NCBI RefSeq assembly: GCF_000332195.1
Contig: NZ_KB235922.1
Location: forward strand, 3,073,322 to 3,137,321
Length of the DNA stretch: 64,000 bases
Direction: 5' to 3'
DNA from: Pleurocapsa sp. PCC 7319
GTDB lineage: Bacteria > Cyanobacteriota > Cyanobacteriia > Cyanobacteriales > Xenococcaceae
Shown here: one piece after another, positions 27,818 to 37,474 of the stretch
Numbering within the stretch: the stretch's first letter is position 1
Layout: each line of letters opens with the position of its first letter
Notes under the pieces: generated by a model
Seen by the model: the letters and a program-made list of their open reading frames with translations, nothing else
The model's database searches: none
Told to the model about the DNA's origin: nothing
Translations under genes and position numbers: made by a program

Positions 27818-30754
27818 TCAACGCCGACATATTTTGTCATTTTTAGGTTGTGGGGAAGCACCATTCACATCAGTCTTCTGAGCCACTAACTCTACCTTAC
27901 CGCGATCGTTGATTATCCATCCCTGAGCCTCAACAATTTCTTTCTCTTCCTCTATTTCTTTATCTGCCCCTGTTCCCTTCACTGTCTCGACTTTTTCTGA
28001 TTCTTCCCCAGTTGCAGGTGCTACCAAATCTACGTCACTAATCTCCCCCTCCCTGACTTGACTTGGATTTGGCGCTACACCACCTTTACCTGTGACAATA
28101 AATTCACTTCCTTTTCCTTGCTGACAGAGATTTTGCGCTACTAATCCCACTACATCGATCAGAGACATGGGTAACTCTTCCAATGCCTCGACGGGATTAA
28201 CATCTAGTTGATTAATGGCGATCGTTCCATCTAAGCCAAATTCTGAACTAGCATCTATGTCATTTGTTTCATTAGCAGGTAGCGAACTTCTTTCTTCGAT
28301 TCCAAAAATTGAATTAGTAGAAATATTAATGTTGCCCCCCGTTCCTTGTGCCGCATTAGCAATAATATCGTTGTTTTGGTTGGGGAAAGCAACCACAAAA
28401 CCAGCATCAATATCAATATTACCGCCATTAGCACTATTATTAAGAGCTTCTGCTGATATCAAACTGTTATCCAGTAGAAAAATATTATCGGCGCGGAGAT
28501 TGATGTTGCCACTATTCTCAGTTTCACCTTGACCTGAGGTACTAGCAACAACTCGTCCCCCATTGGTAAGAGTCAAATTGGTAGCAGAGATGGTAATACC
28601 TCCAGCATCTCCTTCTGCATCTGAATCAACCATACTAGTAGCACCACTAGGAAAACCTTGTGAAGTTTCACCATCAATAGTAATGTCTCCGGTAGCAGTA
28701 AGTTCAATAGTTCCGGCATTCCCTTGACCAAAAGTACTAACATCAACTCTTCCCCCCTTGGTTAGAGTCAGATTATTAGTGGAGATAGTCACTCCCCCTG
28801 CATCTCCTTCTGCACCTGGATTAACCGCACTAGAAGCACCACTAGGAAAACCTTCTGACTCTTCACCATCAATAGTTATATCTCCTGTGGCAGTAAGCTC
28901 AACAGTTCCGGCATTCCCTTGACCAAAAGTAGTAGCATCAACTCTTCCCCCCTTGGTTAGAGTCAGATTATTAGTGGAGATAGTCACTCCCCCTGCATCT
29001 CCTTCTGCACCTGGATTAACCGCACTAGAAACACTACTAGGAAAAACTTGTGAAGTTTCACCATCAATAGTTATATCTCCTGTGGCAGTAAGCTCAACAG
29101 TTCCGGCATTCCCTCGACCAAAAGTAGTAGCATCAACTCTTCCCCCATTAGTTAGAGTCAGATTATTAGTGGAGATAGTCACTCCCCCTGCATCTCCTTC
29201 TGCACCTGGATTAACCGCACTAGAAACACCACTAGGAAAACCTTCTGACTCTTCACCATCAATAGTTATATCTCCTGTGGCAGTAAGCTCAACAGTTCCG
29301 GCATTCCCTTGACCAAAAGTAGTAGCATCAACTTGTCCTCCATTGGTTAGAATCAGATTATTAGTGGAGATAGTCACTCCCCCCGCATCTCCTTCTGCAC
29401 CTGGAGCAACCTGACTAGAAACAACACTAGGAAAACCTTGTGAAGTTTCACCATCAATAGTAATGTCTCCGGTAGCAGTAAGCTCGACAGTTCCGGCATT
29501 CCCTCGACCAAAAGTACTAACAACAACTCTTGCCCCCTTGGTTAGAGTCAGATTATTAGTGGAGATAGTCACTCCCCCTGCATCTCCTTCTGCACCTGGA
29601 TTAACCGCACTAGAAACACCACTAGGAAAACCTTCTGACTCTTCACCATCAATAGTTATATCTCCTGTGGCAGTAAGCTCAACAGTTCCGGCATTCCCTT
29701 GACCTCCTGTACTAGCATCAATATCTCCCCCATTGATTGCTTCAATTGAACCAGTATTAATCACGATTCTGCCTGAATTACCCACTCCACCAGACTCAAC
29801 TCGATTAGTAATACGACTATCATTCAGAGTGATCTTTTCAGCCACATCGATAGTCACATTTCCTGCTTGTGCCTCGGCAGATGTCGATTCAGGTCTAATT
29901 CCTGCTCGAATAAAACTTTTACGGAATTCTCCTGCTGCTAAATTTAAGTTACCAGCGTTAACGGTAATATTTCCTCCACCTGCTCCCCTGGCATCTACAT
30001 CCGCACCATTGCTCAAATTGATATCTGCTTGGGTTACTCCTTCAGGAAAACTAAAGCTACCATCAGAATTAATACCTACTGTTCCTGCGACTGATAAACC
30101 ACCTAATTCTATGTTTCCCCCCATAGCAGTAACTTGACCTCCCTCAAAATCAATCTGACCGCCAATCAAAGCCAGATCATTTCCTGGGGCAACTTCTAAA
30201 CCGACAACTTCTTCTGCGCTATTTTCGACAACTGAACGATTGACTATTTGCCGAGGATTATCTTCTAAACCTAATCCTAGAGGCGCATTAATGGTTAATA
30301 AAGGCGGATTCTCGGAATCGGTAGCACTAAATTCAATCCCATCAGAAAACAAAATACTACTGACAGTACTGCCTAAAAAAGAACCACCAATATTTAAAGA
30401 CGCATTTTTCCCAAAGATAATTCCTGCTGGGTTAATCAAAAATAAATTAGCAGTATCATTGGCTCGAATCAAACCATCAATGTTAGAGATACTTCCCCCG
30501 GTGACACGAGAAAAGATATTAACTATGTCGTTGGCATTATTAAAAAAGGCTTCGCTGCCATTGGGTACGGAAAACTGCTCAAAACTATGAAATAAATTGC
30601 CTCCAGCCTGATCGCCATCGTCGATTCTGATCCCATTATCTATTGGAGTTACAGTGGTATTGGTCGTGCGATCTGGACTGATTTGTGCTTGAACGGGGGC
30701 GATAAACACACTACCCAGAAAAAACCCTAAGAGTATTGAAGAGCAAGGTTTCAT
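27818..30754 (-). CDS. TpsA-type filamentous haemagglutinin exoprotein, copy 5
   Basis: 978 residues, first gene of the minus-strand array. Signal peptide to PVQA, TPS domain with NPAGIIFG, six or seven repeats with a distinctive GTVELTATGDITIDGE variant in place of GSVDITATGD, and the shared C-terminal block. The uniform VELTATGD variant through this copy suggests its repeats were homogenised within the gene, unlike copies 2 and 3. It is preceded by transposase debris instead of another tpsA. Confidence 0.9.
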   Translation of the reverse strand: MKPCSSILLGFFLGSVFIAPVQAQISPDRTTNTTVTPIDNGIRIDDGDQAGGNLFHSFEQFSVPNGSEAFFNNANDIVNIFSRVTGGSISNIDGLIRANDTANLFLINPAGIIFGKNASLNIGGSFLGSTVSSILFSDGIEFSATDSENPPLLTINAPLGLGLEDNPRQIVNRSVVENSAEEVVGLEVAPGNDLALIGGQIDFEGGQVTAMGGNIELGGLSVAGTVGINSDGSFSFPEGVTQADINLSNGADVDARGAGGGNITVNAGNLNLAAGEFRKSFIRAGIRPESTSAEAQAGNVTIDVAEKITLNDSRITNRVESGGVGNSGRIVINTGSIEAINGGDIDASTGGQGNAGTVELTATGDITIDGEESEGFPSGVSSAVNPGAEGDAGGVTISTNNLTLTKGARVVVSTFGRGNAGTVELTATGDITIDGETSQGFPSVVSSQVAPGAEGDAGGVTISTNNLILTNGGQVDATTFGQGNAGTVELTATGDITIDGEESEGFPSGVSSAVNPGAEGDAGGVTISTNNLTLTNGGRVDATTFGRGNAGTVELTATGDITIDGETSQVFPSSVSSAVNPGAEGDAGGVTISTNNLTLTKGGRVDATTFGQGNAGTVELTATGDITIDGEESEGFPSGASSAVNPGAEGDAGGVTISTNNLTLTKGGRVDVSTFGQGNAGTIELTATGDITIDGETSQGFPSGATSMVDSDAEGDAGGITISATNLTLTNGGRVVASTSGQGETENSGNINLRADNIFLLDNSLISAEALNNSANGGNIDIDAGFVVAFPNQNNDIIANAAQGTGGNINISTNSIFGIEERSSLPANETNDIDASSEFGLDGTIAINQLDVNPVEALEELPMSLIDVVGLVAQNLCQQGKGSEFIVTGKGGVAPNPSQVREGEISDVDLVAPATGEESEKVETVKGTGADKEIEEEKEIVEAQGWIINDRGKVELVAQKTDVNGASPQPKNDKICRR

Positions 30755-30805
30755 TTAAAGATACTTCTGATGGTCAATTTGGTTTTGATTATACAGTTTA
30801 AATCA
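30755..30805 (-). promoter_or_regulatory. tpsA copy 5 leader
   Basis: Conserved leader with minus-strand TATAAT at 30788-30793. Homology to the other leaders stops near 30802, where IS4 debris begins. Confidence 0.5.
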
Positions 30806-30991
30806 GTAGTTTCGATCCCCCAACGCTTGGCATAATCTTGACGCTCCCACCTTTCCGCTTCGCTTTCTCTTAAGTAGTTCTGATTGACCAATTTTGAGAT
30901 GAGAAAAAACAATAAGAGTCGGGAGATGATGTTGTCCATCACTGAGACAATCTACTTTCAAGAATGCGAACCGTTGTTGAACAACGCCCAT
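30806..30991 (-). pseudogene. IS4-type transposase fragment
   Basis: On the minus strand two frames carry pieces of an IS4-like transposase: VFSHLKIGQSELLK in one and DYAKRWGIET in another. The latter is the YREK-region motif (Y..RW.IE) that lies much further on in intact proteins, so the interior is deleted and frameshifted. It abuts the copy 5 leader. Confidence 0.55.
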
Positions 30992-31093
30992 ATTTTTTCA
31001 TGAGTTTTTTTATGAATTCTGGGATGAATTTTATGATATTGATAGGTATTTAATCAAACTATTATTAAACATAGATGTAGAGAGAAGTAGGAA

Positions 31094-31560
31094 TTGAGCC
31101 AGGGAGCATCTCTTATGCAATTTACTCTTTTAGACAATCGTTACGAAGGAAATTCATCCCAAATTCCTGTCGTTAAAGGTCAAACAGTTGGCAAATATCG
31201 ACTTAATAAAACCCAGGTAATTAAAAGTCGTGGCTTTAACCTCGAAGATACTCACTTGATTGATTTTGAACGCCTTAGTCGTCTATTTACTTTATTAACC
31301 ATTGTTCTGTCCTAAAGGATATCGCTCCGCATATGTTGGGCAGATCCTACTGGTCAATGGTTATCTATGGTTATCTAAGGAAAAACTGATCGCGATTACA
31401 AAGCATGGACGGAAAGCCACAAAGGCGATTCGGTTCGCCATATGTAGTGTTTTTCGCTAAGGCTTCGAGCACTTACGTCGTATCTTTTTCAATTTAGAGC
31501 AGTTTGAAATTGACTTTGTTCAATCTCTCTAGTTTTTGTCCTTGTGTCTTAAAAGAAGTA
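31094..31560 (+). pseudogene. IS4-type transposase C-terminal remnant
   Basis: IKSRGFNLEDTHL followed by DFERLSRLFTLLTIVLS (frame ending 31315) and, in another frame after 31380, LIAITKHGRKATKAIRF, FEHLRRIFFNLEQFE and FLSL with two internal stops. These are the ordered C-terminal blocks of IS4-family transposases. The frame at 31094 starts with unrelated sequence. No intact ends found. A dispersed repeat (CGCTCCGCATAT) interrupts near 31320. Confidence 0.7.
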
Positions 31561-31567
31561 GGCTCTG

Positions 31568-31623
31568 CCTGAACAAACACCTGAATTTTTCCTCTTGTAC
31601 GGACTAAAAGCCTGAAGCATAAT
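31568..31623 (+). promoter_or_regulatory. Tandem CCTGAA promoter module, copy 2 (histidine kinase)
   Basis: CCTGAA at 31568 and 31580, twelve bases apart, then TTTTTCCTC, TTGTAC (31595-31600), a 17-base spacer and CATAAT (31618-31623). About 47 bases before the kinase start at 31670. This is the best -35/-10 pair of the four modules, with the tandem sites just upstream of -35, where an activator would bind. Confidence 0.55.
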
Positions 31624-31669
31624 ACTCACATAGATTTTAAATCGAGAAGATTCCAAGCAAGAAAATATC

Positions 31670-32938
31670 ATGCTAAAAACTCAACTTACTCCTCCACTAT
31701 CTTTTCCCACAGATACTCAACAAAGCAATAATACCCAACACCATTTCTCTAATCATAATTTAGCGCTCTCTGTGGCGCAGTTAACTAATCAAGTACGAGC
31801 TGAACGTCAGATGCGACAAAAATTGGCTCATGCTCACGAACAGTTACAGCAATATTCTCAGAAGATTGAAGAACTGGCCACGATACAAGAACGTAATCGT
31901 ATTGCTCGGGAACTCCATGACTCTTTGGGTCACGCTCTCACTAGTTTAAACATTCAGATGCAAACTGCCCTCAAACTCTGGGACAAAGAACCCGAACAAG
32001 CTCACTCTTTTCTAGCGCAAGCTCAACAGTTAGGAAAGACAGCCATAAAAGAAGTGCGTCAATCCATTAGCAGCCTTAGAGAAGATGCTCAAGATGAAAA
32101 ACCTCTAGCAGCCAAAATTGACGTTTTAGTAGATGATTGTCGCAGAGGAACTGGTCTAGACATTGATACCAACATTAGTTGCTGTGGTTCAGTTCCCTCT
32201 CCAGTAGCCCAAAATGTTTATCGGATTGTCCAAGAAGCTTTGACCAACATTTTTAAATATGCACAAGCCACAAAAGTACAAATTAACCTTAAAAGTACCC
32301 CAGAAGGAATTTATTTGACTGTAGAAGATAACGGTAAAGGTTTTGATTTAAACCAAAAGCGTTCTGGGTTTGGACTTCAAGGAATGCAAGAGAGGGTAGC
32401 TAGTGTTAACGGTCATCTTCAGCTCAAGACTTCACCAGGAAACGGCTGTCGAATAGAAGTCGAAATCTCTTGCATCAAAGCAAGCCCCCAGACAAAGCAA
32501 GAGGAGGAATTTTCAGAAAGACATAATAATGATCGTGTTCTTTCTATGAACCCAGAAAGACAAGAAGAAAAAGCAGCAACTTTAGAGACAGAAAATCAAG
32601 CACTGCTAGAGAGAAGTTGGAGGCTAGATGGTCAGACAAGTTCTCAGCCATCATCATCTGATGAATTGAAAAAGACAAGAAAGAACAGAATGAAGATTTG
32701 GCTTCCAGAAGTAAAACTGCAAACAGGTGGGCAAGAAAGTCTTTCTGGTAAAAGGTGGGAACAAGTCTCAAAACCAGACTTGAGAGTGAACTATTCAACA
32801 CCAAATATTGGTTCAGGAGAAGGATTTGAGATAAAGAAAGAGAAAGTAATATCGGTATCGAGGCGAAAAGCCTTGGAGATTCCAGAACCACGAATGTCTG
32901 TCTGGGAGAATCAAGGAAAAGTGCAACAATTTGCCTAA
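31670..32938 (+). CDS. NarL-type (HisKA_3) sensor histidine kinase, cytoplasmic
   Basis: 422 residues without membrane segments. A coiled-coil lead (QVRAERQMRQKLAHAHEQLQ, about 35-75) precedes the HisKA_3 dimer domain with the phospho-acceptor His83 in ARELHDSLGH, and a HATPase domain with N box EALTNIFKYAQAT (about 189-201), DNGKGF (220-225) and GFGLQGM (233-239). Residues 271-422 form a charged low-complexity tail of unknown role. The sensor input usual for the family is absent, so input may come from a partner. No response regulator is in the window. It is driven by promoter module 2, which it may itself help control, as an inference. Confidence 0.88.
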   Translation: MLKTQLTPPLSFPTDTQQSNNTQHHFSNHNLALSVAQLTNQVRAERQMRQKLAHAHEQLQQYSQKIEELATIQERNRIARELHDSLGHALTSLNIQMQTALKLWDKEPEQAHSFLAQAQQLGKTAIKEVRQSISSLREDAQDEKPLAAKIDVLVDDCRRGTGLDIDTNISCCGSVPSPVAQNVYRIVQEALTNIFKYAQATKVQINLKSTPEGIYLTVEDNGKGFDLNQKRSGFGLQGMQERVASVNGHLQLKTSPGNGCRIEVEISCIKASPQTKQEEEFSERHNNDRVLSMNPERQEEKAATLETENQALLERSWRLDGQTSSQPSSSDELKKTRKNRMKIWLPEVKLQTGGQESLSGKRWEQVSKPDLRVNYSTPNIGSGEGFEIKKEKVISVSRRKALEIPEPRMSVWENQGKVQQFA

Positions 32939-32990
32939 TATTAGTAAAACTCTAGTTATTTAAGGATTTGTAGATTGATTAAAAACTGTA

Positions 32991-33045
32991 CCTGAAAAAT
33001 ACCTGAATTTTTCCTCTTTTAATATTTCTCTATTGGATGCACAAT
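32991..33045 (+). promoter_or_regulatory. Tandem CCTGAA promoter module, copy 3
   Basis: CCTGAA at 32991 and 33002, eleven bases apart, then TTTTTCCTC, TTTTAA (33017-33022), 17 bases and CACAAT (33040-33045), the weakest -10 of the set. It precedes the frameshifted small membrane frame at 33187 and the DUF928 gene. The rest of 32939-33186 shows nothing else. Confidence 0.45.
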
Positions 33046-33186
33046 TATAAAAAATAAACTTCAATTAAATTAAAAATTATGATAAAACATAATATCTAAA
33101 TTTCCCCTCGGAACTTAAATTTATCAAATCTTATTAACTAATCTGCATCTCCGAAACTATATTTCTCATTTACCCAGAATGTTTCG

Positions 33187-33418
33187 ATGTATCAGCAGAC
33201 AAAACCAAAAAGATTCATAGTCAATCTTCTTAAAAAAAATTATTTTTGCTTGGTTATTTATAGCTACATTGGTGATACTGAGTGTTTTTCAATTTTCAAG
33301 TTCTTTAGAAGTTACTCTAGCTAATCTAAAATTCGCCAAGTATAGAAAATTATCTATTCCCACAGATACGAAGAAAAATATTGACAAAGATTATAAGCAA
33401 AAAAATGAAGCTCTTTAA
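33187..33418 (+). pseudogene. Small single-membrane-segment protein, frameshifted in an A-run
   Basis: An ATG at 33187 opens MYQQTKPKRFIVNLLKK. In another frame, after an eight-A run at about 33232-33239, the sequence IIFAWLFIATLVILSVF is a clear membrane segment, followed by VTLANLKFAKYRKLSIP and a stop at 33416-33418 inside the start of DUF928. One base gained or lost in the A-run would join them into a 76-77-residue protein with a 14-base overlap to DUF928. Could be a decayed gene, a sequencing error or A-run slippage. Confidence 0.4.
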
Positions 33419-34223
33419 AAAAAATATGTCTTTAAAAAAATCAAACAATAATTTAGGCTCGATCGCTTTTGTAAGTTTATTAAGCTTTTCATTAACATTA
33501 GTAGCGATCTCGAAATGTCTCGCAGAAGGCGAGATAGAAAATATCAATGCTCCGATCTTATTTCAACCTCCATCTGGAGAAGAACGCCCAGAAAAGACCG
33601 ATGCAGCGGCTTCACGTCAAGATGCAAGATGTTCTGAAGATCGTTTAGTATCTCAACAACAAAAGTCCGAACGCGATCGCCTTCAACTAACTCCTATTGT
33701 ACCCGATCGCTTTGGGTTAACAGTAGCCGAACGTCCTACTTTTTGGGTTTATTTACCCAAAACTTCAGCAAAAAAGGCAATTTTGAGTATTAAAGAAAAA
33801 GGTGCTAACCCTCATTGGCAACAGTCGATTAGTTTGACAGGAAAAACTGGGATTTTGGGGATTAGATTATTAGATGATGCTCCTGCTTTAGAAATTGGCA
33901 AACAGTATCAATGGGCGGTAGTGTTAGTTTGCGGTAACAGAGCTAATCCTAATGATCCATTTGTTACTGCTGGGATTAAGCGTGTTGCTGAGGAATCTCC
34001 AGTGACTGATTCTTCATTATCGGCAAACAGTATGCTAGAAAAGGCGAACATATATGCAAAAAAGGGAATTTGGTATGATTCGCTAGATATGTTGATATCC
34101 GAAAAAAAATCGTCTTTAAGTAATTGGAACAATCTTTGGACTCAATATCTAAAATCTGCTGGTTTAGGTAAAATTGCTAATCAACCAATTTTAGGCAGGA
34201 TTCAGGGATCGTCTTTACCTTGA
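33405..34223 (+). CDS. DUF928 family exported protein
   Basis: 272 residues from the ATG at 33405; an in-frame ATG-like start at 33381 adds eight residues but lies further into the upstream frame. The N-terminus is basic then hydrophobic (LGSIAFVSLLSFSLTLVAI), a signal peptide ending near KCLAEG. The body matches the cyanobacterial DUF928 pattern: NPTFW-like ERPTFWVYLPKTSAKKAILS, a central HWQQSISLTGKTGILGIRL and QYQWAVVLVC. Function unknown. DUF928 genes often lie beside CHAT and CHASE2 genes, as here. A truncated paralogue is at 58289. Confidence 0.82.
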   Translation: MKLFKKNMSLKKSNNNLGSIAFVSLLSFSLTLVAISKCLAEGEIENINAPILFQPPSGEERPEKTDAAASRQDARCSEDRLVSQQQKSERDRLQLTPIVPDRFGLTVAERPTFWVYLPKTSAKKAILSIKEKGANPHWQQSISLTGKTGILGIRLLDDAPALEIGKQYQWAVVLVCGNRANPNDPFVTAGIKRVAEESPVTDSSLSANSMLEKANIYAKKGIWYDSLDMLISEKKSSLSNWNNLWTQYLKSAGLGKIANQPILGRIQGSSLP

Positions 34224-34671
34224 CTCCTCACCATCATAAATAAACGGTGAAGAGTAGGTTAAAGGGAAAAGGGAAAAGGGAAAAAAATTAATCCTTTCCC
34301 CCTTAACTTTTACCTTAAAAAGCTTTAAGCTCTAAGCCTTAAGCTTTAAGCTCTAAAGTTTACGCTTGGTAAACGGCTAACAGTGAGACAGTTCGTCCCT
34401 AAAGGGATACCGCTCCGCATATTGGCGGGGTACGATGCGGCCATACGCCTGGCCTTTGTCCCGCTTAAAGAAACTGTCGTTGGCGGAGCCTTCTCGAAGA
34501 GTACCCGAAGGGCTTATAGCTATCGGGTTTAATGCCCCCAGCAAACGAAGTTTGGTGGTCTACAATTAGGAGAGGTTAAAGCCTCTTCTAATTGGCTTAC
34601 AGCTTACAGCTTACAGCTTATAGCTGCGGCTCTGCCGCTTTACCCTTTCAATCGTCATCAATGAAGGGGGT
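34224..34671. repeat. Repeat-filled intergenic region
   Basis: No gene. It holds runs of AAAAGGG (34260-34285), TTAAGCT-like units (34318-34350), a GC-rich dispersed repeat at 34427-34479, and CTTACAG heptamers in tandem (34596-34625). A possible hairpin with stems ACTC and TCACC just after DUF928 (34225-34256) could terminate it. The heptamer arrays resemble the short tandem repeats common between cyanobacterial genes. Confidence 0.7.
34427..34479 (+). repeat. 52-bp dispersed GC-rich repeat, copy 1
   Basis: Core from GGGGTACGATGCGG through GGCCTTTGTCCCGCTT to AACTGTCG. The same core is present inverted at 49454-49507 with very few changes. Fragments recur near 8265 and 31320. Confidence 0.8.
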
Positions 34672-37398
34672 TTAAACCCCTTTATTAAATGGTAATTGTT
34701 TTATCTCTTGTTCTATTAGGTCTGAATTGTCTTTATTTTCTGATTGCTTGAGATGTTCTAGAGCAATTCTACTGACAATAGGTCGCTCACGATGTTCTGC
34801 TAACAGAAATGCTAAGGTAAGTTGAAACTTTTGGCGATCGCGTTGTTGATTTCTCAGTGTGATCGCCATAATTACTGTCATAATTAGTGTCAGTATTGAA
34901 GGCACTAGAGGAAGCCACCAGCCTGATAGAAATGCTAGATAACAAGTAATAATCAATATGATGGTGGTTAAGCAAACATAACCAGAAATTGCGAGCGTCG
35001 ATTGCCAACGCCAAAAAATAATAACCCCAATGATTCCCCACAAGAGAATCCAGAGAGATTCTGAGAGTTTGTTATGGGTGCGAAGTAATGGGCGCTTACC
35101 GAGCGCAGCATCAATTATTTGACTGGCGACATTAGCATGAATAAAAACCCCAGGCATTTTCTCTGGAGAACGAAACCAACCTTGATTATTACTATAGGGT
35201 GTATCAAAGACATCTTTGATACTTTCAGCAGTAGTACCAATAAAAATTAAGCGATTTTGAAGGTCTTGGGGAGCTATTTTGCCGTTTAGCACTTCTGTTA
35301 AAGAATACTGTTTAAAATTAGCTTGTGTTCCCCAAAAATTGAGTAATATTTGAGTTCCCCCATTATCTGTACGCACATATCCTCCATCATTACTCTCAAA
35401 TCGTTTAAAGATAGCTTTTCCTAAACCATAGCGAATAGGATCTTCGTCTATAGGGTCTGGATGGATGTCTCGCTCTCCTAAATAATGTAGGGCTAATTGA
35501 GCACCCAAACTTAAACGCACCTTGTCATTATCGGTTCCCAAAGATAATAACGCCCGGCGTACTCTACCATCACCATCTGTAATTTGATCGGCAAAGCCAA
35601 CTTGTTCTTGCTTAAAATCTTTGGGGGGAGAAATACCAGGATCTCCGATTACTTTTTCGACGGCAAACAGATTGGGAGTAGAGTTAAAGATTTGGAGTAA
35701 TTCTCGATTTCCTGAATCATCGCAATTGGATAAATCTGGAACTGGTATATCGCGATAGACATCTAAGGCGATCGCACTTGGTTGATGCGCTTTTAAATTT
35801 TTAATGGCTTTTGCAAAGACACTGTCGGGAATGGGCCATTGATTAATATCTGCAATATCTTGATCATCAATCGTAACTACTGCGATTTGAGGTTCCTGGT
35901 GATCTGTAAGTCGCCAACCAAAAAAGAGATCGAGTGCATTCCATTCCCAAGTTTGTAAAATTCCCGTAGAACGTAATAGTAAGATCAATGCTGTTACTCC
36001 CGAAGCAATTAATGCTAGCCAGGAAATGTCTAAGCGTTGTTGATATACTCTATGTCGCGCTTTTTTTCTCGCTCTTGCTAATAATTTACTAGCTGCTTTT
36101 ACTGCTGTTAAAGTATCTTCTGTCTTCTGTTTGGCTAAGTTTTGACTAGCAACCAAAAACTGATAGTCTATATCGCCAAGACTTTTACCCAACGACCAAG
36201 ATAAAGCATCTTGCAAATCTTTCCCTTTGAGTAAATAAGTTGGATCGCAATTATTGCTGGTCATCCAATTCGCGATCTCTTTGCTGTAGGGACGTAGTTG
36301 TGCTAATTGATTGTCAACCCAAGCTAAATTAAATACTTTGGTATAAATCGGATTATTAGCTTCCAAGTTCCCATGTCTTTCGACAACTAAACCCGATAAA
36401 CGTAGTTCTATCTGCTCGGGGTTATTATTAACCCGAATTTTTCCCTGTTGTAATACCTCTCGATATAGACCTAGTAAACGAATAGTTGCTGATGAATTTC
36501 GATAGCATAGGCGATCGCGTATGGTACGAAGATGTTCTGGTTCATCTTGGGTATCCCAATCAGTAACAATATATTTATCAACGATATTAGCTACGATGTT
36601 GTTTTCTTCACTATTCCCTTTTTCTACAACTAATTGGCATAATTTTTGAGTTAAAAAAGGTTGTCCTCCTGTCCAATACAAAATATCTGCTAATATTTGT
36701 TCAGGATAAGTAACCTTATTCATTAACCCCGATGTCAAAGGTAAAGCTTCTTCTAATTTAAAACCTTGTAAGATTATTGCTTTACCAATATCAAATGGAG
36801 ATTGAGTTTTATCGCTAATTAAATCTCTAGGTGCTGCTACTCCTAAAAGAGTAAAAGTAAGACGATGATAATGTGGATTAACTTGACGCTTTTGATAGCA
36901 GCTATGCATTAAAGCGAAAAAATCATCTAGAGAAAATTTTTGGCTAAGAACTCGGTCTATTTCATCAATAAAAATAACAATTTTTTCTGTAATTTCTACT
37001 AATAAAACTTCCTCAATAAATAAACTTAATCTCTGTAAAGGACTGAATAAATCTCTTTTTTCTCGCCACCATTTACGCCAATTAAACTTCAGTTGAGAAC
37101 CACTAACTAGCGAACGGACAATTCCTGCGTACCACTTTTCCGGAGTCAAATCTTGGGTTCCCATACCCGTCAAGTCAATAAAAATACAAACAGTCTTTTC
37201 TGCTTGTAATTTCTCCATTGCTCGCACACGCAAACTAGATTTTCCCATTTGTCGTGAGTTTAAAACATAGCAAAATTCTCCTTGTCTTAAAGCTCGATCT
37301 AATTCTTGGTCGGCTTTTCGTTCTATGTAGCTGGGAGATTTACTAGCTAAACTTCCTCCAATTTGATAAGAGAATATAGTTTTATGCTCCTTCATCAA
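34672..37398 (-). CDS. AAA-like ATPase fused to CHASE2 sensor with C-terminal membrane helices
   Basis: 908 residues. Residues 1-370 are an AAA-like (AAA_35) domain with Walker A SRQMGKSSL (about 48-56) and Walker B-like VIFIDEID. A linker leads to a membrane helix at about 454-474 (WLALIASGVTALILLL), then an extracytoplasmic CHASE2 domain (EPQIAVVTIDDQDI to VFIHANVASQII), then three helices (about 770-850) and a short cytoplasmic end. CHASE2 usually senses an unknown extracellular signal; here the output is the N-terminal ATPase in place of a kinase or cyclase. Upstream is promoter module 4. A 20-bp palindrome (AAAGGGGTTTAAACCCC) overlaps the stop codon and may help termination. Confidence 0.88.
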   Translation of the reverse strand: MMKEHKTIFSYQIGGSLASKSPSYIERKADQELDRALRQGEFCYVLNSRQMGKSSLRVRAMEKLQAEKTVCIFIDLTGMGTQDLTPEKWYAGIVRSLVSGSQLKFNWRKWWREKRDLFSPLQRLSLFIEEVLLVEITEKIVIFIDEIDRVLSQKFSLDDFFALMHSCYQKRQVNPHYHRLTFTLLGVAAPRDLISDKTQSPFDIGKAIILQGFKLEEALPLTSGLMNKVTYPEQILADILYWTGGQPFLTQKLCQLVVEKGNSEENNIVANIVDKYIVTDWDTQDEPEHLRTIRDRLCYRNSSATIRLLGLYREVLQQGKIRVNNNPEQIELRLSGLVVERHGNLEANNPIYTKVFNLAWVDNQLAQLRPYSKEIANWMTSNNCDPTYLLKGKDLQDALSWSLGKSLGDIDYQFLVASQNLAKQKTEDTLTAVKAASKLLARARKKARHRVYQQRLDISWLALIASGVTALILLLRSTGILQTWEWNALDLFFGWRLTDHQEPQIAVVTIDDQDIADINQWPIPDSVFAKAIKNLKAHQPSAIALDVYRDIPVPDLSNCDDSGNRELLQIFNSTPNLFAVEKVIGDPGISPPKDFKQEQVGFADQITDGDGRVRRALLSLGTDNDKVRLSLGAQLALHYLGERDIHPDPIDEDPIRYGLGKAIFKRFESNDGGYVRTDNGGTQILLNFWGTQANFKQYSLTEVLNGKIAPQDLQNRLIFIGTTAESIKDVFDTPYSNNQGWFRSPEKMPGVFIHANVASQIIDAALGKRPLLRTHNKLSESLWILLWGIIGVIIFWRWQSTLAISGYVCLTTIILIITCYLAFLSGWWLPLVPSILTLIMTVIMAITLRNQQRDRQKFQLTLAFLLAEHRERPIVSRIALEHLKQSENKDNSDLIEQEIKQLPFNKGV

Positions 37399-37474
37399 AA
37401 TATTTAGTAATGGGTTAAATTATTGCTGTTCACTGTAATTTGGCTTCAGTCTATCGTTTGGCTTCAGTCTATTA

